NCBI RefSeq assembly: GCF_900105475.1
Contig: NZ_LT629777.1
Location: 2,046,001 to 2,110,000, forward strand
DNA length: 64,000 bases
Source of the DNA: Pseudomonas asplenii
GTDB lineage: Bacteria > Pseudomonadota > Gammaproteobacteria > Pseudomonadales > Pseudomonadaceae
Direction: 5' to 3'
Translations under genes and position numbers: made by a program
Shown: piece after piece, positions 48,694 through 57,787 of the stretch
Layout: every line of letters starts with the position of its first letter
How positions within the stretch are numbered: position 1 is the stretch's first letter
Notes under the pieces: generated by a model
Told to the model about the DNA's origin: nothing
What the model saw: the letters and a program-made list of their open reading frames with translations, nothing else
Database searches by the model: none

Positions 48694-48712
48694 ATCGATG
48701 GTTTTCCTGAGT

Positions 48713-49708
48713 TTACCGATGTTGAGTGGCACCAGCCGGTCGCTGAAAGTGGCGAACCTGAATCTGGAAACCATTACGTAAGCCTACATAGAGGCTGTCC
48801 TCGGGCACGAGTCCCGCAGCGATGGCCCAACGGGCCAGATCTTCCTGTTCGAACCCCAACCAGAGATCACCGCAGGCCTCTCTGGCCCAACTCTGGTTGT
48901 GGCTGCATAACTCGGTTACCAGCAGACTGCCGCCGGGTTGCAGCAACCCGGTCATCTGCTTCAAGGCTTCGGCCGGCGCGGCGAAATGGTGCAGGACCAT
49001 GTTCAGGACCACGCAGTCGGCCTGGAGACTGTTGTTCTGCAAGGCATCGGCCAGTTGCAGGCTGACGTTGCTCAACGCTTCGCGTTCGCACAGCTGGCGG
49101 GCCAGCTCAAGCATCGCCGGGCTGTTGTCCAGCGCCGTGACCTGCTGAAAGCGTCGCGCCAGCTCGGGCAGGAAACCACCGTCGCCGGGGCCGATTTCCA
49201 GAGCCGTGGCGTCGGCAGCGAAGTTGAGCTTGTCGAGCAGGGCCAGGACGCTGTCGCGGTATTGCGGCAGGCCGGCAATGAGGTCCTGCTGGGCGCGGAA
49301 TTTTTCCGCCACCCGCGCGAAGAAGTCCTGGCTGGCGGCGGCCCGTTGCCCGTGCACCTGGGCGATCCGCGCCTGCACATCGAGGGGCAGTGGCAGGGCG
49401 TCGACTTCGTCGAGCAGTGCTGCATGCAGCTTGCCCCCCGGCAATTCGGTATGGGGCAGGGCGCGGCGGTAGAAGATCGCATTGCCTTCCCGACGCGTGG
49501 CCACCAGGGCAGCCTGGGCCAATACCTTGAGGTGGTGGCTCATGCCCGATTGGCCGATGGCGAATATCTGCGCCAATTCCAGTACGCCAAACGAGTCGTT
49601 GGCCAGCGCCCGCAAGACGTTCAGCCGCAATGGGTCGCCGCCGGCCTTGCACAGGGCGGACAGCTCATCGCAGTGATCATGATGCAGCGCGGGCGCGGGT
49701 AGGTTCAT
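48713..49708 (-). CDS. ArsR-family regulator fused to a SAM-dependent methyltransferase domain
   Basis: 331 residues. Residues about 10-90 form an ArsR-type winged helix ([48 protein letters not shown]). About 140-320 is a class I methyltransferase with [25 protein letters not shown] and [10 protein letters not shown]. It lies directly upstream of metK and divergent from tktA. ArsR-type control of SAM-cycle genes (SahR) is known in proteobacteria; the likely role is sensing SAM or SAH, perhaps through the methyltransferase fold, and autoregulation with metK. Whether it has methyltransferase activity is unknown. Confidence 0.88.
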   Translation of the reverse strand: MNLPAPALHHDHCDELSALCKAGGDPLRLNVLRALANDSFGVLELAQIFAIGQSGMSHHLKVLAQAALVATRREGNAIFYRRALPHTELPGGKLHAALLDEVDALPLPLDVQARIAQVHGQRAAASQDFFARVAEKFRAQQDLIAGLPQYRDSVLALLDKLNFAADATALEIGPGDGGFLPELARRFQQVTALDNSPAMLELARQLCEREALSNVSLQLADALQNNSLQADCVVLNMVLHHFAAPAEALKQMTGLLQPGGSLLVTELCSHNQSWAREACGDLWLGFEQEDLARWAIAAGLVPEDSLYVGLRNGFQIQVRHFQRPAGATQHR

Positions 49709-49748
49709 AGGGCCAGCAGTCTAGTCAGCGTATCGATGACTCGCAAGG

Positions 49749-49774
49749 GCAATATCAAAAACTTTTGATATTGC
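49749..49774. promoter_or_regulatory. Perfect 12-bp inverted repeat, probable operator of the metK regulator
   Basis: gcaatatcaaaa (49749-49760) and ttttgatattgc (49763-49774) with a 2-base spacer, in the 262-base gap between the regulator-metK transcript and tktA. The atatcaa/ttgatat core is the kind of site expected for a dimeric ArsR protein and resembles what I recall of SahR sites. No T tract or nearby gene end suggests a terminator. Confidence 0.75.
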
Positions 49775-49944
49775 GGGATAAATGGCACTTTCTGCTTTTC
49801 TCGTCGCTCTACAGACGAAGCGCGGAAAGGATTCATCAGCGATATGCGCAACTATCGACGGGAAAAACACGGTTGAACGACTATCTGTCATTGCCCCGAA
49901 GGCGCTCCGTGAGGGAAAATGCAGGCCTTTTTTCCGTTTCGTTT

Positions 49945-49954
49945 CAATATCAAA
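49945..49954 (+). promoter_or_regulatory. Half-site copy of the operator before tktA
   Basis: caatatcaaa repeats 10 bases of one arm of the 49749-49774 palindrome and ends 6 bases before the tktA Shine-Dalgarno (GGAG at 49960-49963). It may be a weaker site by which the same regulator affects tktA, or coincidence. Confidence 0.4.
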
Positions 49955-49970
49955 CCCCAGGAGATCAGCG

Positions 49971-51968
49971 ATGCCCAGCCGTCGTGAGCGTGCCAACGCC
50001 ATTCGTGCCCTCAGCATGGATGCCGTGCAAAAAGCCAACAGCGGCCATCCCGGTGCCCCCATGGGCATGGCGGATATCGCCGAAGTGCTTTGGCGCGATT
50101 ATCTGAAACACAACCCGAGCAACCCGTCGTTCGCCGACCGTGACCGTTTCGTACTGTCCAACGGCCACGGCTCGATGCTGATCTACTCGTTGCTGCACCT
50201 GACCGGCTACGACCTGTCGATCGATGACCTGAAAAGCTTCCGTCAACTGCACAGCCGTACCCCGGGCCACCCGGAATTCGGTTACACCCCGGGCGTGGAA
50301 ACCACCACCGGCCCACTCGGCCAGGGTCTGGCCAACGCGGTCGGTTTCGCCCTGGCGGAAAAGGTTCTGGGTGCCCAGTTCAACCGCCCTGGTCACAACA
50401 TCGTCGACCACCACACCTATGTGTTCCTGGGTGACGGCTGCATGATGGAAGGCATTTCCCATGAAGTCGCGTCCCTGGCCGGTACCCTGGGTCTGGGCAA
50501 GCTGATCGCCTTTTATGACGACAACGGCATCTCCATCGACGGTGAAGTCGAAGGCTGGTTCACCGACGATACGCCCAAGCGTTTCGAGTCCTACAACTGG
50601 CAGGTGATCCGCAACGTCGACGGCCACGATCCGGAAGAGATCAAGACCGCCATCGAAACCGCCCGCAAGAGCGAGCAGCCGACCCTGATCTGCTGCAAGA
50701 CCACCATCGGCTTCGGTTCGCCGAACAAGCAGGGCAAGGAAGATTGCCACGGCGCCCCGCTGGGTGACGCGGAAATCGCCCTGACCCGTGCGGCGCTGAA
50801 ATGGAACTACGGTCCTTTCGAAATCCCGGCCGACATCTATGCCGAGTGGGACGCCAAGGAAGCCGGTCGCGCCGTCGAGGCCGAATGGGACCAGCGTTTT
50901 GCTGCCTACTCCGCAGCCTTCCCGACCGAAGCCAATGAACTGATCCGTCGTCTGAGCGGCGAGTTGCCGGCCGACTTCTCGGAAAAGGCCTCGGCCTACA
51001 TCGCCGAAGTCGCGGCCAAGGGCGAAACCATTGCCAGCCGCAAGGCCAGCCAGAACACCCTGAATGCCTTCGGCCCGCTGCTGCCTGAGTTCCTCGGTGG
51101 TTCGGCGGACCTCGCCGGTTCCAACCTGACCCTGTGGAAAGGCTGCAAGGGTGTCAGCGCTGAAGATGCCAGCGGCAACTACATGTACTACGGCGTGCGC
51201 GAGTTCGGCATGACCGCGATCATGAACGGCGTCGCCCTGCACGGTGGCCTGGTGCCCTACGGCGCGACCTTCCTGATGTTCATGGAATACGCCCGCAACG
51301 CGGTGCGCATGTCGGCACTGATGAAAAAACGCGTGATCCATGTCTACACCCACGACTCCATCGGTCTGGGCGAAGACGGTCCGACCCACCAGCCGATCGA
51401 ACAACTGACGAGCCTGCGCAGCACGCCTAACCTCGACACCTGGCGCCCTGCCGACGCGGTGGAGTCCGCCGTGGCCTGGAAGTCCGCGATCGAGCGCAAG
51501 GACGGCCCTTCGGCGCTGATCTTCTCCCGTCAGAATCTACAGCATCAGCAGCGCGATGCGGCGCAGATCGACAACATCAGCCGTGGTGGTTATGTACTCA
51601 AGGACTGCGCGGGCGAGCCTGAGCTGATCCTGATCGCCACCGGTTCGGAAGTGGGCCTGGCAGTGCAGGCTTTCGACAAGCTGACCGAGCAGGGCCGCAA
51701 GGTCCGCGTGGTGTCCATGCCATGCACCAGCCTGTTCGATGCCCAGGATGCCAGCTACAAGCAGGCGGTTCTGCCATTGCAGGTCGGCGCGCGTATCGCT
51801 ATCGAAGCCGCGCATGCGGACTACTGGTACAAGTACGTGGGCCTGGAAGGCCGCGTTATCGGCATGACCACTTACGGTGAGTCGGCGCCAGCCTCGGCCC
51901 TGTTCGAAGAGTTCGGCTTCACCCTGGAGAACATCCTGGGTCAGGCTGAGGAACTGCTGGAAGACTGA
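49971..51968 (+). CDS. tktA: Transketolase
   Basis: 665 residues from ATG 49971 with AGGAG upstream; the open frame extends earlier but without family match. Thiamine-diphosphate enzyme of the pentose phosphate pathway and link to the following glycolytic genes. Motifs: [18 protein letters not shown], the ThDP motif [18 protein letters not shown], and the pyrimidine-domain [17 protein letters not shown]. First of the block tktA-epd-pgk-fbaA. Confidence 0.97.
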   Translation: MPSRRERANAIRALSMDAVQKANSGHPGAPMGMADIAEVLWRDYLKHNPSNPSFADRDRFVLSNGHGSMLIYSLLHLTGYDLSIDDLKSFRQLHSRTPGHPEFGYTPGVETTTGPLGQGLANAVGFALAEKVLGAQFNRPGHNIVDHHTYVFLGDGCMMEGISHEVASLAGTLGLGKLIAFYDDNGISIDGEVEGWFTDDTPKRFESYNWQVIRNVDGHDPEEIKTAIETARKSEQPTLICCKTTIGFGSPNKQGKEDCHGAPLGDAEIALTRAALKWNYGPFEIPADIYAEWDAKEAGRAVEAEWDQRFAAYSAAFPTEANELIRRLSGELPADFSEKASAYIAEVAAKGETIASRKASQNTLNAFGPLLPEFLGGSADLAGSNLTLWKGCKGVSAEDASGNYMYYGVREFGMTAIMNGVALHGGLVPYGATFLMFMEYARNAVRMSALMKKRVIHVYTHDSIGLGEDGPTHQPIEQLTSLRSTPNLDTWRPADAVESAVAWKSAIERKDGPSALIFSRQNLQHQQRDAAQIDNISRGGYVLKDCAGEPELILIATGSEVGLAVQAFDKLTEQGRKVRVVSMPCTSLFDAQDASYKQAVLPLQVGARIAIEAAHADYWYKYVGLEGRVIGMTTYGESAPASALFEEFGFTLENILGQAEELLED

Positions 51969-51994
51969 GGTCGGTGACAGGCGGGGCGGCCCCA

Positions 51995-52084
51995 TTCGCG
52001 GACAAGCCCTGCTCCTGCAGGAGAGTGTCGTGCACACACTTTGTGTTCGGCGCAAACCTTGTAGGAGCAGGGCTTGCCCGCGAA
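51995..52084. repeat. REP-type palindrome pair
   Basis: ttcgcggacaagccctgctcctgcagg (start 51995) and its near reverse complement ending at 52084 (ggagcagggcttgcccgcgaa), 35 bases apart. Same REP family as the element at 43285-43347. It separates tktA from epd. Confidence 0.85.
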
Positions 52085-52184
52085 GACGGCGGCCCAGATA
52101 CCGCTTGCCTCCCAAACTCACCCGTTTTCATGTAACCCATGCCTTGGCATGGGTTCTTGATGTTCAAGCTCCGGCGAGATCTCC

Positions 52185-53234
52185 ATGCCTCAACCGCGTC
52201 CCTACAGAGTTGCCCTTAACGGCTACGGCCGTATCGGTCGTTGTGTCCTGCGCGCGTTATTCGAGCGAGGAGACCGTGCCGGGCTGGAAATTGTTGCCCT
52301 CAACGATCTGGCCGACATGGCCAGTGTTGAATACCTGACACGCTTCGACTCCACTCACGGCCGCTTTCCTGGCGACGTGCGGGTCGAGGACGACTGTCTG
52401 CATATCAATGGCCGCTGCGTGAAGGTCTTGCGTAGCGCCAATCCCGAAGACATCGATTGGGTGACTCTGAACGTCGACCTGGTGCTGGAGTGCTCCGGTG
52501 CCTATCACACCCGCGAGGACGGCCAGCGCTTTCTCGCGGCCGGCGCGCCACGTGTGCTGTTTTCCCAGCCGATGGCCAGCGAGACTGCGGTGGATGCCAC
52601 CATCGTCTACGGGGTCAACCAGGATTGCCTGACCGGCGACGAACTGCTGGTTTCCAACGCTTCCTGCACCACCAACTGCAGTGTGCCGCTGCTGCGCCTG
52701 CTGGATCAGGCCATCGGCCTGGAGCACGTGTCGATCACCACGATCCATTCGGCGATGAACGATCAGCCGGTGATCGACGCCTACCATGCTGAAGACTTGC
52801 GGCGTACGCGCTCGGCCTTTCAGTCGATCATTCCGGTGTCGACCGGCCTGGCCCGAGGTATCGAACGCCTGCTGCCGGAACTTGCCGGGCGAATCCAGGC
52901 CAAAGCGGTACGGGTGCCGACTGTGAATGTGTCCTGCCTCGATATCACGATGCAGACCGTCAGCGACACCGATGCCGTGGAGGTCAACCGGATCCTGCGC
53001 GAGGCCGCCACCAGCGGTCCGCTCAAGGGCCTGCTGGCCTATACCGAGCTGCCCCACGCCAGCTGTGACTTCAATCATGACCCTCATTCGGCAATTGTCG
53101 ATGCCGGTCAGACCCGCGTTTGTGGCCCCAGGCTGGTGAACGTGCTGGCCTGGTTCGACAACGAATGGGGTTTTGCCAACCGAATGATCGACGTTGCAGG
53201 GCATTACCTGAACGTTGTCCACCAAAAACCGTAA
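52185..53234 (+). CDS. epd: Erythrose-4-phosphate dehydrogenase
   Basis: 349 residues. GAPDH-like enzyme oxidising erythrose 4-phosphate to 4-phosphoerythronate for vitamin B6 synthesis. NAD motif [20 protein letters not shown], catalytic Cys in [14 protein letters not shown] (about residue 163) and [16 protein letters not shown], which distinguishes Epd from glycolytic GAPDH. Position between tktA and pgk, the usual Epd context, supports the call over gapA. Confidence 0.93.
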   Translation: MPQPRPYRVALNGYGRIGRCVLRALFERGDRAGLEIVALNDLADMASVEYLTRFDSTHGRFPGDVRVEDDCLHINGRCVKVLRSANPEDIDWVTLNVDLVLECSGAYHTREDGQRFLAAGAPRVLFSQPMASETAVDATIVYGVNQDCLTGDELLVSNASCTTNCSVPLLRLLDQAIGLEHVSITTIHSAMNDQPVIDAYHAEDLRRTRSAFQSIIPVSTGLARGIERLLPELAGRIQAKAVRVPTVNVSCLDITMQTVSDTDAVEVNRILREAATSGPLKGLLAYTELPHASCDFNHDPHSAIVDAGQTRVCGPRLVNVLAWFDNEWGFANRMIDVAGHYLNVVHQKP

Positions 53235-53251
53235 ACCAGAGATTGCGACCC

Positions 53252-54415
53252 ATGACCGTGTTGAAGATGACCGACCTCGATCTGCAAGGTAAGCGCGTGC
53301 TGATCCGCGAAGACCTCAACGTCCCTGTCAAGGACGGTGTTGTCACCAGCGATGCGCGTATCCTGGCTTCGCTGCCGACCATCAAGCTGGCCCTGGAAAA
53401 AGGTGCTGCAGTCATGATCTGCTCGCACCTGGGCCGTCCGACCGAAGGCGAGTTCTCGGCCGAGAACAGCCTGCAGCCGGTGGCTGACTATCTGAGCCTC
53501 GTCCTGGGCCGCGAAGTGCCGCTGGTGGCCAACTACCTGGACGGCGTCGACGTCAAGGCCGGCGACCTGGTGCTGTTCGAGAACGTGCGCTTCAACAAGG
53601 GCGAGAAAAAGAACGCCGACGAGCTGGCCCAGAAATACGCCGCCCTGTGCGACGTGTTCGTGATGGATGCCTTCGGTACCGCTCACCGTGCCGAGGGTTC
53701 GACCCATGGCGTGGCCAAGTTCGCCAAGGTCGCGGCTGCGGGCCCGCTGCTGGCGGCCGAGCTGGACGCGCTGGGCAAGGCCCTGGGTGCACCGGCCAAG
53801 CCAATGGCGGCGATCGTGGCCGGCTCCAAGGTATCGACCAAGCTCGATGTCCTCAACAGCCTGAGCCAGATCTGCGATCAACTGATCGTCGGCGGCGGCA
53901 TCGCCAACACCTTCCTGGCCGCTGCCGGTCATCCGGTAGGCAAGTCACTGTACGAGCCAGATCTGCTGGACACCGCCCGCGCCATCGCCGCCAAGGTCAG
54001 CGTACCGCTGCCAGTGGACGTGGTGGTTGCCAAGGAATTCGCCGAAAGTGCTGCCGCCACCGTGAAACTGATCGCCGACGTGGCCGCTGACGACATGATC
54101 CTCGACATCGGCCCGCAGACCGCTGCGCAGTTCGCCGAACTGCTGAAGTCGTCGAAGACTATCCTGTGGAACGGTCCGGTCGGGGTGTTCGAGTTCGATC
54201 AGTTCGGTAACGGCACCCAGGTGCTGGCCCAGGCTATCGCCGAAAGCTCCGCGTTCTCCATCGCCGGTGGCGGTGACACCCTGGCGGCCATCGACAAGTA
54301 CGGCGTGTCTGCGGATATCTCCTACATTTCTACCGGAGGTGGTGCTTTCCTCGAATTCGTCGAAGGCAAGGTGCTGCCAGCCGTGGAAGTGCTCGAAAGC
54401 CGCGCCAAGGCCTGA
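53252..54415 (+). CDS. pgk: Phosphoglycerate kinase
   Basis: 387 residues from ATG 53252, 17 bases after epd. Motifs: [61 protein letters not shown] and [13 protein letters not shown]. Catalyses the ATP-forming step between 1,3-bisphosphoglycerate and 3-phosphoglycerate. Confidence 0.97.
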   Translation: MTVLKMTDLDLQGKRVLIREDLNVPVKDGVVTSDARILASLPTIKLALEKGAAVMICSHLGRPTEGEFSAENSLQPVADYLSLVLGREVPLVANYLDGVDVKAGDLVLFENVRFNKGEKKNADELAQKYAALCDVFVMDAFGTAHRAEGSTHGVAKFAKVAAAGPLLAAELDALGKALGAPAKPMAAIVAGSKVSTKLDVLNSLSQICDQLIVGGGIANTFLAAAGHPVGKSLYEPDLLDTARAIAAKVSVPLPVDVVVAKEFAESAAATVKLIADVAADDMILDIGPQTAAQFAELLKSSKTILWNGPVGVFEFDQFGNGTQVLAQAIAESSAFSIAGGGDTLAAIDKYGVSADISYISTGGGAFLEFVEGKVLPAVEVLESRAKA

Positions 54416-54429
54416 GCGGGTATTGGCCG

Positions 54430-54672
54430 TTGAAAGGGAATATTCATAGGATCAAGGCCGTTGCGCTGCTGATCGTTGTTGCCACGCTGGCCGGATGCGC
54501 CAGCGAACCCGGCACCCGGCCCGCGGAGCAAGCTCCCGAGCCAGCCGGCAAGGGCTGCCACCAAGCGGACTGGCAGGCGGAAACTGCGCCGGTGTTGAAC
54601 AAGCGTCTGGGCCCGGATGGCCTGGAAAAATACGAGGCTCCGTCCCCGACTCGGGAACAGGGTTGCCCCTGA
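54430..54672 (+). CDS. Small lipoprotein, hypothetical
   Basis: About 80 residues if it starts at TTG 54430; no ATG fits and no clear Shine-Dalgarno is visible, so the start is uncertain. N-terminal signal with lipobox ATLAGC, then a Pro/Glu-rich segment and KGCHQADWQAE. It follows pgk by 14 bases and precedes another lipoprotein gene. I recognise no family. P. aeruginosa also has short uncharacterised genes between pgk and fda, which supports it being real. Confidence 0.6.
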   Translation: MKGNIHRIKAVALLIVVATLAGCASEPGTRPAEQAPEPAGKGCHQADWQAETAPVLNKRLGPDGLEKYEAPSPTREQGCP

Positions 54673-54730
54673 CGGGTCTGACTTATTACATGCAGCACTG
54701 GCGGCCTGGGCCGTCAGTCGAGGAACCGGC

Positions 54731-55069
54731 ATGAAAGGCTTTATTGCCCTCGCTTCACTGGCACTGCTTGGCGGTTGCGCCGCCTTCAACCTGCCGTCGT
54801 CGACATCGGCGAAGGACAACTGGACCCGCTGGGTCTGCGACAGCCAGACCGAAGTGTTCTGGCGTTATGCTGATGGCAGCCAGCAGTCGGTCGACGTGCG
54901 CATTGGCGGCGCCGATCAGGTGTATCGCCTCAAGCCGGAAGTCGGTGCCGTCGACAGCGGCGTGCTGTACAGCGACAACATGTTGGCGTTTCACAAAAAG
55001 GGTGACGAAGGCCTGGTTTACTGGGTTGCCACCAACGATTTGATCGGTCGGGCCTGCAAGGCGCCCTGA
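54731..55069 (+). CDS. MliC-like lipoprotein (lysozyme-inhibitor family)
   Basis: 112 residues from ATG 54731. Lipobox LLGGC (Cys about residue 15). The mature part has WVCDSQTEVFWRYADGSQQSV and SGVLYSDNMLAFHKKGDEGLVYW, a pattern like the MliC family of membrane-bound inhibitors of c-type lysozyme, with Cys residues placed for a disulphide. Inhibitor function is inferred from this resemblance only. Confidence 0.7.
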   Translation: MKGFIALASLALLGGCAAFNLPSSTSAKDNWTRWVCDSQTEVFWRYADGSQQSVDVRIGGADQVYRLKPEVGAVDSGVLYSDNMLAFHKKGDEGLVYWVATNDLIGRACKAP

Positions 55070-55163
55070 CCGGTAACAGCTTGATCCGCAATCACTTGAA
55101 TAGCAGCCGCCGCTCCGGCAGGCTTGCACGATTAACGACCCTCGACCGGGAGAGACACACACA

Positions 55164-56228
55164 ATGGCACTTATCAGCATGCGCCAGATGCTGGACCACG
55201 CAGCCGAGTACGGCTACGGCGTTCCGGCCTTCAACGTCAACAACCTTGAGCAGATGCGCGCCATCATGGAAGCCGCTGACAAGACTGACTCCCCGGTGAT
55301 CGTCCAGGCTTCGGCCGGTGCCCGCAAATATGCTGGCGCGCCGTTCCTGCGCCACCTGATCCTGGCGGCCATCGAAGAGTTCCCGCACATCCCGGTGTGC
55401 ATGCACCAGGACCACGGCACCAGCCCTGACGTCTGCCAGCGCTCCATTCAACTGGGCTTCAGCTCGGTGATGATGGACGGCTCCCTGGGCGAAGACGGCA
55501 AGACCCCGACCGACTACGAATACAACGTCCGTGTGACTCAGCAGACCGTGGCCATGGCCCACGCCTGCGGCGTTTCGGTGGAAGGCGAGCTGGGTTGCCT
55601 GGGTTCGCTGGAAACCGGCATGGCCGGTGAAGAAGACGGTATCGGCGCCGAAGGCGTGCTGGATCACAGCCAGATGCTGACCGACCCGGAAGAGGCCGCC
55701 GACTTCGTCAAGAAGACTCAGGTCGATGCCCTGGCTATCGCCATCGGCACCAGCCACGGCGCCTACAAGTTCACCAAGCCGCCTACCGGTGACGTGCTGG
55801 CGATCGACCGCATCAAGGAAATCCACAAGCGCATCCCCAACACCCACCTGGTGATGCACGGTTCGTCCTCGGTACCGCAGGAGTGGCTGGCGATCATCAA
55901 CCAGTACGGTGGCGACATCAAGGAAACCTACGGCGTGCCGGTCGAGGAAATCGTCGAGGGTATCAAGCACGGCGTGCGCAAGGTCAACATCGACACCGAC
56001 CTGCGCCTGGCGTCCACCGGTGCGATGCGTCGCCTGATGGCTACCAACCCGAGCGAGTTCGACCCGCGCAAGTTCTTCGGCGCCACCGTGACCGCGATGC
56101 GTGACGTGTGTATCGCCCGTTACGAAGCCTTCGGTACTGCCGGCAACGCTTCGAAGATCAAGCCGATCTCCCTGGAAGCGATGTTCCAGCGGTATCTGAA
56201 AGGTGAGCTGAACGCCAAGGTCAACTAA
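55164..56228 (+). CDS. fbaA: Fructose-bisphosphate aldolase, class II
   Basis: 354 residues, class IIB type. Zinc and substrate residues appear in [36 protein letters not shown] and [10 protein letters not shown], and [17 protein letters not shown] binds phosphate. Last gene of the tktA-epd-pgk block, ending before a clear terminator. Called fda in P. aeruginosa. Confidence 0.96.
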   Translation: MALISMRQMLDHAAEYGYGVPAFNVNNLEQMRAIMEAADKTDSPVIVQASAGARKYAGAPFLRHLILAAIEEFPHIPVCMHQDHGTSPDVCQRSIQLGFSSVMMDGSLGEDGKTPTDYEYNVRVTQQTVAMAHACGVSVEGELGCLGSLETGMAGEEDGIGAEGVLDHSQMLTDPEEAADFVKKTQVDALAIAIGTSHGAYKFTKPPTGDVLAIDRIKEIHKRIPNTHLVMHGSSSVPQEWLAIINQYGGDIKETYGVPVEEIVEGIKHGVRKVNIDTDLRLASTGAMRRLMATNPSEFDPRKFFGATVTAMRDVCIARYEAFGTAGNASKIKPISLEAMFQRYLKGELNAKVN

Positions 56229-56247
56229 GGCCTCCAGCGCTCAAGGG

Positions 56248-56272
56248 AACCCGCCGAAAGGCGGGTTTTTTT
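56248..56272 (+). terminator. Intrinsic terminator after fbaA
   Basis: Stem aacccgcc (56248-56255) / ggcgggtt (56260-56267), gaaa loop, then a T run. It lies 20 bases after the fbaA stop. Confidence 0.93.
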
Positions 56273-56416
56273 ATGGGCACCACGCTACCGACGCTATAAG
56301 TGAACGACCTTGGCACTATGAGGAAACGATATAGCGGACTGTCAATTATGACAGTGGTATGGATGGGGGGCGATACGCCACGCTGGCGGCTCATCCAGCC
56401 AGCGAGGCCCATTACC

Positions 56417-56662
56417 ATGAGCGAAGAGGAAGAAAGCGATCACAGCCACCTGATGCACTTCAAGGTCCGCCAGAAGATCAACGTGACCCGGCGCACTCCG
56501 GGTGTGCAACCGGCTTGTGAGCGCGGTGAGCTGTGCAGTATCGACTGGAGCGCGCGGATACTCATCTACTGCGCGGAAAGCGGCCTGTACCGGAGCGTGA
56601 AGTTCGATGAGATCGAACAGATCGATCCCATCGCCAGCTACAGGAAGTCATCCCTGTTCTGA
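56417..56662 (+). CDS. Conserved-looking hypothetical protein, 81 residues
   Basis: The likely start is ATG 56417 (MSEEEESDHSHLMHFKVRQK); the same frame stays open upstream to 56300, so a longer form is possible. The rest is a small mixed alpha/beta-looking domain with two Cys (PACERGELCSIDW) and ILIYCAESGLYRSVKFDEIEQI. I recognise no family. It lies between fbaA and the convergent alginate lyase gene. Confidence 0.55.
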   Translation: MSEEEESDHSHLMHFKVRQKINVTRRTPGVQPACERGELCSIDWSARILIYCAESGLYRSVKFDEIEQIDPIASYRKSSLF

Positions 56663-56711
56663 CCCTGATTGACCGGCACCTCTCTCCAGCCCCGCCCTGC
56701 ATTTGGGGCCG

Positions 56712-57383
56712 TCAGCCCGTCTCGTGATCGATATCCAGCTTGTAGAACGTCACCATTCCGCCTTCGCTGGTATATCCGGTGTTGTCCTGCACATAGACCC
56801 CGGCCTTGAAGTACAGCGGCTTGTCACGCCAACTGGTGCTGACCTGGGTATTCCACGCCGCGTCGGCGGCACGCACACTCAGGTAGCCACCACGACTGAG
56901 GTGAATGACGTAGGTGAACGTCTTGTCCAGCGGCACGTCGTCGGCGATCTGGATCACGCGGCTTTCCTTGTCGTCCGGATGATTGCGAACCTTCACCACG
57001 ATGATCCCGGTCTTGCGGCTGTCCTTGTACTGGTACTCGACCTTGAGCATCGGTTGGGTGCTGTTGTAGGCGTGGATCTGGCCAATGACGATTTTGCCCG
57101 AGGAGGGGACCTGGTTCACTGCCAGGGTCGCGCGCAAGTAGTTGTTGGCTTCGCCGTACAGCCAGTTGCGCAGGCGTCCGTCGGGGTAGGTTTCGCGCAG
57201 TTCGCTGCGCGGGTAGATAGCGTTCTCGGTCTTGGACCCGGTCACCGGTGACCAGAAGAACAAGGTGCCGCTATCCGAATGGAAGTACTGGTCCTTGAAG
57301 CCTTGCACCAGTTTGGGCGTATCGATGGTTGCCGGCGGAGTGCCGACGGGGACGCTGAGGTTCCAGGTCGTCAGGTCGATCAT
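56712..57383 (-). CDS. Polysaccharide lyase family 7 (alginate lyase-like)
   Basis: 223 residues from ATG 57383. The three PL7 motifs are present: RSELRE (59-64), QIH with catalytic His104 (102-104) and YFKAGVYVQ with catalytic Tyr197 (191-199). The jelly-roll enzyme cleaves alginate by beta-elimination. No signal peptide is seen at this start or in the upstream frame, so it is either cytoplasmic, exported by another route, or acts on internalised oligomers. Its promoter is at 57479-57507. Confidence 0.92.
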   Translation of the reverse strand: MIDLTTWNLSVPVGTPPATIDTPKLVQGFKDQYFHSDSGTLFFWSPVTGSKTENAIYPRSELRETYPDGRLRNWLYGEANNYLRATLAVNQVPSSGKIVIGQIHAYNSTQPMLKVEYQYKDSRKTGIIVVKVRNHPDDKESRVIQIADDVPLDKTFTYVIHLSRGGYLSVRAADAAWNTQVSTSWRDKPLYFKAGVYVQDNTGYTSEGGMVTFYKLDIDHETG

Positions 57384-57478
57384 GATCGTCTGTTCCGTGA
57401 AAAACGTAAGACTCGCGGAAACACGGGCGAAGTCCGGTATTTCGGACAAACCGCTTTGGCCCGCAGGTTTGCGCGCCC

Positions 57479-57507
57479 TTTATAAGGGTTGAACGATAGT
57501 TTGTTAA
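57479..57507 (-). promoter_or_regulatory. Sigma-70-type promoter of the alginate lyase gene
   Basis: On the minus strand TTAACA (57507-57502), 17-base spacer, TATAAA (57484-57479). The predicted transcript would start near 57472, leaving a leader of about 90 bases. Confidence 0.65.
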
Positions 57508-57583
57508 CGCCGTTCCGGCGAACGGTTGACGTCAATCCTCCGACGAAATGCACGGTCCCCGGCGGGTGGCGGTTTGCCCGGAT

Positions 57584-57652
57584 GACCGTTAGTCGGATTG
57601 GCAAGATGCTATTACGCTAGCTGGCTCATTGCCTCCATCTACCGTTAGTCGG
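57584..57652. repeat. Pair of 12-bp direct repeats
   Basis: accgttagtcgg occurs at 57584-57595 and 57641-57652, 57 bases apart (about 5.4 helical turns). They lie 136-204 bases before the GGDEF-EAL gene. Could be activator sites. Confidence 0.55.
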
Positions 57653-57787
57653 GAGATTTCGGCTTCCGTTAAATGATGGCGTAATGATCACTACGCTTCG
57701 CGAAAACTCGGACTAGAGTTGGTTTTGTGATGAAGTCCGGTTCCGTCTGACATGGGTGGAGTCCTCTGAACCTGATAGAGATGCAGC

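Larger units (their letters stand above)
57384..57787. other. 404-bp intergenic region with promoter and direct repeats
   Basis: Divergent gap between the alginate lyase and the GGDEF-EAL gene. It carries the minus-strand promoter at 57479-57507 and two identical 12-base direct repeats accgttagtcgg at 57584-57595 and 57641-57652. A third partial match (ccgttaaatgatgg) follows near 57667. No gene is credible here. Confidence 0.65.
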
